Shown here piece by piece: positions 42,733-46,723 of a stretch of DNA of 46,723 nt. The stretch spans positions 1 through 46,723 of the forward strand of contig JAFSGW010000094.1 in NCBI GenBank assembly GCA_017440585.1, given 5' to 3'. Both the position numbers and the translations under genes were made by a program. Every line of letters starts with the position of its first letter. The stretch's first letter is position 1. Source of the stretch: Clostridia bacterium. GTDB lineage: Bacteria; Bacillota; Clostridia; UMGS1883. Below the pieces are notes generated by a model. That model worked only from the letters and a program-made list of their open reading frames with translations. It did not search any database and was not told where the DNA came from.

Positions 42733-43174
42733 AATACCCGTCTACCTCCTCGTTCATGGCATAGAGTATATCTGTCGTTTTAAATCCTCTTCTGGCAAAA
42801 TATCCGAACACCTTGTTCTTAACCTTTTTGTCGGAAAAATCAAGGCTTCCGAAACGCCGTTCCATTTCATTTTTTAAAAGCTCTCTTTCACCCTCAATTG
42901 TGCAAAGAGCTTCTTCAATGGCTTCCTCGTTTACGCCCTTTTGCCTCAGCTCCATTTTTATCCGTGCCTTGCCAAGCTTTTTCAAGTTAACAGCATCGTG
43001 CACAAAATGCCCCGCAAAGCGACCATCGTCAATATATCCGTATTCACGGCAAAAAGCTATAGCCTCCTCGCATTCTGCTTCACTATAGCCTTTTTTTATA
43101 ATTTTTTCCCTTATTTCCTTTTCGCTTCTGTCACAAAAGCCAAGCAGCTTTACTGCATATTCCTTAGCACTCAT
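42725..43174 (-). CDS. recX: Regulatory protein RecX
   Basis: A 149-residue, helix-rich protein that binds RecA filaments and limits recombination. Tandem three-helix RecX repeats are visible: YAVKLLGFCDRSEKEIREKI KKGYS-type repeat 1, then FAGHFVHDAVNLKKLGKARI with KMELRQKGV repeat 2, then VFGYFARRGFKTTDILYAM repeat 3. recA is not in this window. It overlaps hemW by four bases and rimO by eight, so its expression is tied to the operon rather than to a visible SOS operator. Confidence 0.88.
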   Translation of the reverse strand: MSAKEYAVKLLGFCDRSEKEIREKIIKKGYSEAECEEAIAFCREYGYIDDGRFAGHFVHDAVNLKKLGKARIKMELRQKGVNEEAIEEALCTIEGERELLKNEMERRFGSLDFSDKKVKNKVFGYFARRGFKTTDILYAMNEEVDGYYE

Positions 43175-44223
43175 ACGAACTCCATAAAAACCACATTGCC
43201 CAAATCAAAGCCCTTTTCGGTAAGGTGGACAAAGCCGTCCTTTTTTTCCAAAAGCCCCTTGGCAATAAGCTTTTCAATTGTCTCTTCAAATTCACCGCTG
43301 TATTTAACCCCACGGCTCATTCTCAGCCCAAGCATAAATTTTTCCTTAAGCTGTTCGTCCTTATCGATGAATTCCCTTTCATCGTATCGTTTTCCATTTA
43401 TATAGGAAGCAATATCACAGGTATTTGTGTAGCGGCAATTATTTTCAAAGGATGCCGCCGCCACACCAAGCCCGATATATTCCTCTTGTGTCCAGTACTT
43501 TATGTTGTGCCTCGCCTCATACCCCGTCTTTGCAAAGTTCGATATTTCATACCTTTCGAGCCCCATGCTCTTAAGATATTCAACCGTATAATAGTAAATT
43601 TCCCTTTCTGTATCCTCATCGGGCAAATCTAACTCCATATCATAAAAGGGTGTTCCCTCTTCTATTATTAATGAGTATGCCGACACATGCTCAGGGTTCA
43701 TTTCCTTCACAGCCTCAAGTGTGCTCTTCACGCTTTCCAATGTCTGATGAGGGGTTGACAGCATAATGTCAATATTAATATTGTCAAAGCCTGCCTTTCT
43801 TGCCATAAGAAAGGCTTCCTTTGCCTCAACGGCACTGTGAATACGCCCCAATGCCTTAAGCTCATTATCGTTGAAGGACTGCACCCCAAGGCTTAAGCGG
43901 TTAACACCTGCCTCTTTCATTTTTGAAAGCAGGTTATAATCTACCGTGCCGGGGTTTGCTTCAACGGTAAATTCACATGAAGGCTCCAAACGAAAGGCTT
44001 CCTTCACCGCATTTATAACCCGGATAAGCTCATCGCCCAACACAGTGGGTGTGCCTCCGCCTATAAAAACCGTATCGGCAAAAGTACCCTTATGCTCTTT
44101 TATTTCATTTATCAATGCATTCACATACTCTTTCATCAAGCTGTGGTCACCTGTAGAGCAAAAGTCGCAATACAGGCATTTTCTTACACAAAAGGGAATG
44201 TGAATGTAAACACCCTTACTCAT
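43171..44223 (-). CDS. hemW: HemW-type radical SAM heme chaperone
   Basis: A 350-residue radical-SAM protein, formerly annotated as coproporphyrinogen III oxidase (HemN), now known in several bacteria to act as a heme chaperone. The opening [23 protein letters not shown] carries CxxxCxxC plus the additional C that marks Hem[11 protein letters not shown], the [10 protein letters not shown] segment and the C-terminal HemN-like domain ([19 protein letters not shown] near 240) follow. ATG at 44223 lies inside the lepA end, overlapping it by eight bases; the much longer open frame upstream is a shadow of lepA. The lepA-hemW pair is conserved in Firmicutes. Confidence 0.93.
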   Translation of the reverse strand: MSKGVYIHIPFCVRKCLYCDFCSTGDHSLMKEYVNALINEIKEHKGTFADTVFIGGGTPTVLGDELIRVINAVKEAFRLEPSCEFTVEANPGTVDYNLLSKMKEAGVNRLSLGVQSFNDNELKALGRIHSAVEAKEAFLMARKAGFDNINIDIMLSTPHQTLESVKSTLEAVKEMNPEHVSAYSLIIEEGTPFYDMELDLPDEDTEREIYYYTVEYLKSMGLERYEISNFAKTGYEARHNIKYWTQEEYIGLGVAAASFENNCRYTNTCDIASYINGKRYDEREFIDKDEQLKEKFMLGLRMSRGVKYSGEFEETIEKLIAKGLLEKKDGFVHLTEKGFDLGNVVFMEFV

Positions 44224-46018
44224 CGTCAAGCTTAAGCACAGCCATGAATGCTTCCTGAGGCACTTCAACAGTACCCACTCTGCGCATTCTCTTCTTACCT
44301 TCCTTCTGTTTTTCAAGAAGCTTCTTCTTACGGGTAATGTCACCGCCGTAACACTTTGCCAATACGTCCTTACGCATAGCCTTAACGGTTTCTCTTGCTA
44401 TAATCTTTCCGCCAATAGCCGCCTGAATGGGTATTTCAAACAATTGACGGGGAATGGATTCCTTAAGCTTTTCCGCAATCTTTCTTCCTCTTGCATATGC
44501 ACTTGATTCATGCACAATAAAGCTCAGTGCATCCACCATATCGCCGTTCAAGAGAATGTCAAGCTTTACAAGAGAGCTCTTTACGTAGCCCTTCAATTCA
44601 TAGTCAAAGGAAGCATATCCACGGCTTCTGCTCTTCAATGCATCAAAGAAGTCGTAAATAATTTCATTAAGAGGCAGTTCATAGTGAATATCTGCTCTTG
44701 TTTCGTCAATATATTCCATGCCTATATAGTTACCGCGTCTTTCCTGACAAAGGGTCATAATAGCGCCAACGTAATCTGTAGGCACAAAAATATGTGCATC
44801 AACTATAGGCTCTTCAATATGGTCTGTTTCTGTTACGGGAGGCAGGTTTGTGGGGTTTGAAATGTCCAATACCTCACCTGCCGTTGTGTATACCATGTAA
44901 ACAACGCTTGGTGCAGTTGTAACAAGGTCTAAATTAAATTCTCTCTCTAATCTTTCCTGAATAATTTCCATGTGCAGAAGACCGAGGAAACCGCAACGGA
45001 AGCCAAAGCCCAACGCTACACTTGTTTCGGGCTCAAAAAGAAGGGATGCATCGTTAAGCTGAAGCTTTTCCAATGCTTCTCTGAGATCGCCGTATTTTGC
45101 ACCGTCAGCAGGGTAAATACCGCAGTAAACCATGGGGTTTACCTTTCTGTAGCCGGGCAGTGCTTCTGGAGCAGGCCTTTCCGCATTTGTAACAGTATCA
45201 CCCACACGTGTATCCTGCACGTTTTTAATGCTTGCCGCAATGTAGCCAACCTCGCCTGCACTAAGCCTTGCTGCACTCTTTGTGCCCGATGGCATAAGGT
45301 AGCCCGTCTCAACAACCTCAAATTCCTTGCCCGTTGCCATAAAGCGTATTTTCATACCGGGCTCAATATAGCCGTCAACAACTCTTATATATACAATAAC
45401 GCCCTTGTAGGAGTCATAATAGGAGTCAAAAATAAGAGCCTTTGTGGGTGCTGTTTCGTCGCCCTTTGGTGCAGGAATATTTTCTACAACATATTCAAGT
45501 ACGCTTTCAACATTAAGCCCCGTTTTTGCACTTATCCTGGGTGCCTCCTCTGCAGGAATGCCGATAATGTCCTCAATTTCGCCAATAACATGCTCAGGGC
45601 GTGCAGAAGGAAGGTCTATTTTGTTTATAACGGGCAGTATTTCAAGGTTATGGTCAAGAGCAAGGTATGTGTTAGCCAAAGTCTGTGCTTCAATACCCTG
45701 TGCCGCATCAACAACTAAAAGTGCACCCTCACATGCCGCCAGAGAACGGGAAACCTCGTAGTTAAAGTCCACGTGGCCGGGGGTGTCGATAAGGTTTAAA
45801 ACGTAATCCTTCCCGTCGTTAGCCTTATAATTAAGCCTTACAGCTCTTGCCTTTATTGTAATGCCTCTTTCTCTCTCAAGCTCCATGTTGTCAAGAAGCT
45901 GTTCCTCCATATCACGCTTTTCAACCACGCCCGTAAGCTCTAAAAGGCGGTCGGCAAGTGTACTTTTACCATGGTCAATATGCGCAATAATGCTAAAATT
46001 ACGAATATTATCCTGCAT
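44216..46018 (-). CDS. lepA: Translation elongation factor 4 (LepA)
   Basis: A 600-residue translational GTPase that works on stalled or initiating ribosomes. The GTPase domain has AHIDHGKST at 12-20, DTPGHVDF near 75 and NKIDLP near 130 (G1, G3 and G4). EF-G-like domains II, III and V follow, and the LepA-specific C-terminal domain ends with [23 protein letters not shown] at 46018 follows GAAAGGG; an in-frame ATG six codons earlier is inside the preceding HAD gene. It overlaps the HAD stop by 11 bases and hemW by eight. Length and motifs are normal. Confidence 0.97.
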   Translation of the reverse strand: MQDNIRNFSIIAHIDHGKSTLADRLLELTGVVEKRDMEEQLLDNMELERERGITIKARAVRLNYKANDGKDYVLNLIDTPGHVDFNYEVSRSLAACEGALLVVDAAQGIEAQTLANTYLALDHNLEILPVINKIDLPSARPEHVIGEIEDIIGIPAEEAPRISAKTGLNVESVLEYVVENIPAPKGDETAPTKALIFDSYYDSYKGVIVYIRVVDGYIEPGMKIRFMATGKEFEVVETGYLMPSGTKSAARLSAGEVGYIAASIKNVQDTRVGDTVTNAERPAPEALPGYRKVNPMVYCGIYPADGAKYGDLREALEKLQLNDASLLFEPETSVALGFGFRCGFLGLLHMEIIQERLEREFNLDLVTTAPSVVYMVYTTAGEVLDISNPTNLPPVTETDHIEEPIVDAHIFVPTDYVGAIMTLCQERRGNYIGMEYIDETRADIHYELPLNEIIYDFFDALKSRSRGYASFDYELKGYVKSSLVKLDILLNGDMVDALSFIVHESSAYARGRKIAEKLKESIPRQLFEIPIQAAIGGKIIARETVKAMRKDVLAKCYGGDITRKKKLLEKQKEGKKRMRRVGTVEVPQEAFMAVLKLDDE

Positions 46019-46670
46019 ATGTGTTTTCCCTTTCAATCCAGTCTATAATTTCACGGGGATGGTTTACAAGCACCTCAGGCTCATTTTCCATAAGAACCTC
46101 CATCGTGGCAAAGCCCCATGTAACAGTTATACTTCTCATTCCTGCATTCCTTGCAGTTTTTATATCAACCTGACTGTCGCCCACATAAATGCAGTCGTCC
46201 CTTGTCAGGCACATTTTTTCCAGAATATAATTAACCCCGTCAGGTGATGGCTTTCGCTCTAAATGCTCAACCTCACCTAAAACACAGCAGAAAATGTCGC
46301 CGAAAACCTTTTTAATCATAGGCTTTGCGAAAACATCCAGCTTGTTTGTGTTAACGGCTATCTTAATTCCCTTTTCCATAAGGTATGAAAGAAGCTCTCT
46401 TATACCCTCATACACGGGCAATATGTCAAGCATTGTTTCAGCGTAATGCTTTTCAAAAATCTCCCTTGCTTCAGGGGCTAAATCCTTTTTATCCTCAGGC
46501 AATGCCCTCCATACAAGCTTCCCCACACCGTTACCCACAAATGTGCGGTATGCCTCTACCGAATGGTTCGGAAAGCCGTAAAAATCCATCGCCGCATTTA
46601 CCGAATTGGCAAGCCCTTCGATTGTATCAATCAAGGTGCCGTCAAGGTCAAAAATAACACCCTTTACCAT
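46008..46670 (-). CDS. HAD-superfamily phosphoglycolate phosphatase-like protein
   Basis: A 220-residue cytosolic phosphatase of the phosphoglycolate phosphatase/PpaX group. Motif I is [12 protein letters not shown] at residues 5-16. The helical cap covers about 17-85. Motif II is AVNTNK near 112, [11 protein letters not shown] near 140 carries the motif III lysine, and [16 protein letters not shown] near 165 is motif IV. The substrate may be phosphoglycolate from repair of oxidised DNA ends or pyrophosphate as in PpaX; unclear. It overlaps lepA by 11 bases and the upstream fragment by seven, so it belongs to the same operon. Confidence 0.88.
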   Translation of the reverse strand: MVKGVIFDLDGTLIDTIEGLANSVNAAMDFYGFPNHSVEAYRTFVGNGVGKLVWRALPEDKKDLAPEAREIFEKHYAETMLDILPVYEGIRELLSYLMEKGIKIAVNTNKLDVFAKPMIKKVFGDIFCCVLGEVEHLERKPSPDGVNYILEKMCLTRDDCIYVGDSQVDIKTARNAGMRSITVTWGFATMEVLMENEPEVLVNHPREIIDWIERENTYAG

Positions 46671-46723
46671 ACGTCATTACATCCTCTTTTTTCACATAAA
46701 GCAACAATATTTTCAGCCACCAC
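46664..46723 (-). CDS. C-terminal end of an upstream gene, cut by window edge
   Basis: An open frame on the minus strand enters from the window edge, encodes 19 residues (ending EKRGCNDVW) and stops at 46664, overlapping the HAD start (ATGGTAA). The spacing and the lack of a promoter fit an upstream operon member. Too short to name. Confidence 0.5.
   Translation of the reverse strand: MVAENIVALCEKRGCNDVW

Noticed and set aside
44972..45718. Plus-strand 248-codon frame opposite lepA
   Set aside because: Antisense shadow of lepA with no ribosome site or recognisable domain.
1..46723. CRISPR arrays, prophage, toxin-antitoxin, restriction-modification or other defence systems
   Set aside because: No regularly spaced repeats, and no cas, integrase, transposase, methylase or toxin gene was recognised on either strand. 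SbcCD and the NlpC/P60 protein are housekeeping types here.

Overview
The window looks like a chromosomal piece from an anaerobic, endospore-forming Clostridia bacterium, probably a gut Oscillospirales-type lineage. This is inferred from gene content, not from a marker-gene comparison. Supporting signs are a NifJ-type pyruvate:ferredoxin oxidoreductase, the sporulation genes yabP and yabQ, an S-layer-homology protein, a BspA-like leucine-rich secreted protein, strong AGGAGG-type ribosome sites, TTGACA/TATAAT promoters, and a preQ1 riboswitch upstream of queT. Almost all genes lie on the minus strand; the exceptions are a plus-strand block at about 4.8-9.4 kb and a small membrane-protein gene at 31.6 kb.

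Layout. 1-3.2 kb: nifJ, cut by the window edge. 3.2-3.7 kb: a structured, apparently non-coding stretch. 3.7-4.7 kb: a family 2 glycosyltransferase. 4.8-9.4 kb (plus strand): preQ1 riboswitch-queT; a secreted SH3/NlpC-P60 peptidase; a duplicated intergenic repeat; then rsmD-coaD-coiled-coil protein; then yebC. 9.4-13.8 kb: an LTA-synthase-like sulfatase and an asnA-asnS operon that makes asparagine and charges it on tRNA. 13.9-18.4 kb: a large secreted amidase/leucine-rich-repeat protein and an archaeal-type aspartyl-tRNA synthetase. 18.5-22.8 kb: sbcD-sbcC-GNAT acetyltransferase. 22.9-27.0 kb: a YcdB/SLH secreted protein, a HAD phosphatase and a PepD-type dipeptidase. 27.1-30.8 kb: dxs-tlyA-secreted protein of unknown function. 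30.8-31.6 kb: two identical tRNA-Leu(AAG) genes with a third, truncated copy between them, joined to a structured insert. 31.6-33.8 kb: a small membrane protein facing yabP-yabQ-divIC-S1 protein. 33.8-38.7 kb: uvrB-uvrA. 38.7-46.7 kb: one tightly overlapping run of HAD phosphatase, lepA, hemW, recX, rimO, pgsA, a cytidylyltransferase, an NAD-dependent epimerase and a free-methionine-sulfoxide reductase.

Most of the window is ordinary housekeeping: translation (asnS, aspS, lepA, rimO, rsmD, tlyA), DNA repair (uvrAB, sbcCD, recX), isoprenoid and phospholipid synthesis (dxs, pgsA), CoA synthesis and sporulation. No defence island, phage, CRISPR array or biosynthetic cluster is visible. The less ordinary material lies between genes: the riboswitch with a readable termination switch, the tRNA-Leu(AAG) duplication with its insert, the structured stretch at 3.48-3.72 kb, a paired-palindrome REP-like element at 13.8 kb and a near-identical 41-42 base direct repeat at 6.7-6.9 kb. 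I found no convincing candidate for a wholly new protein-based system. Among proteins, the most open questions are the 327-residue secreted protein at 27.1 kb, the amidase/LRR protein, and the cytidylyltransferase-epimerase pair.
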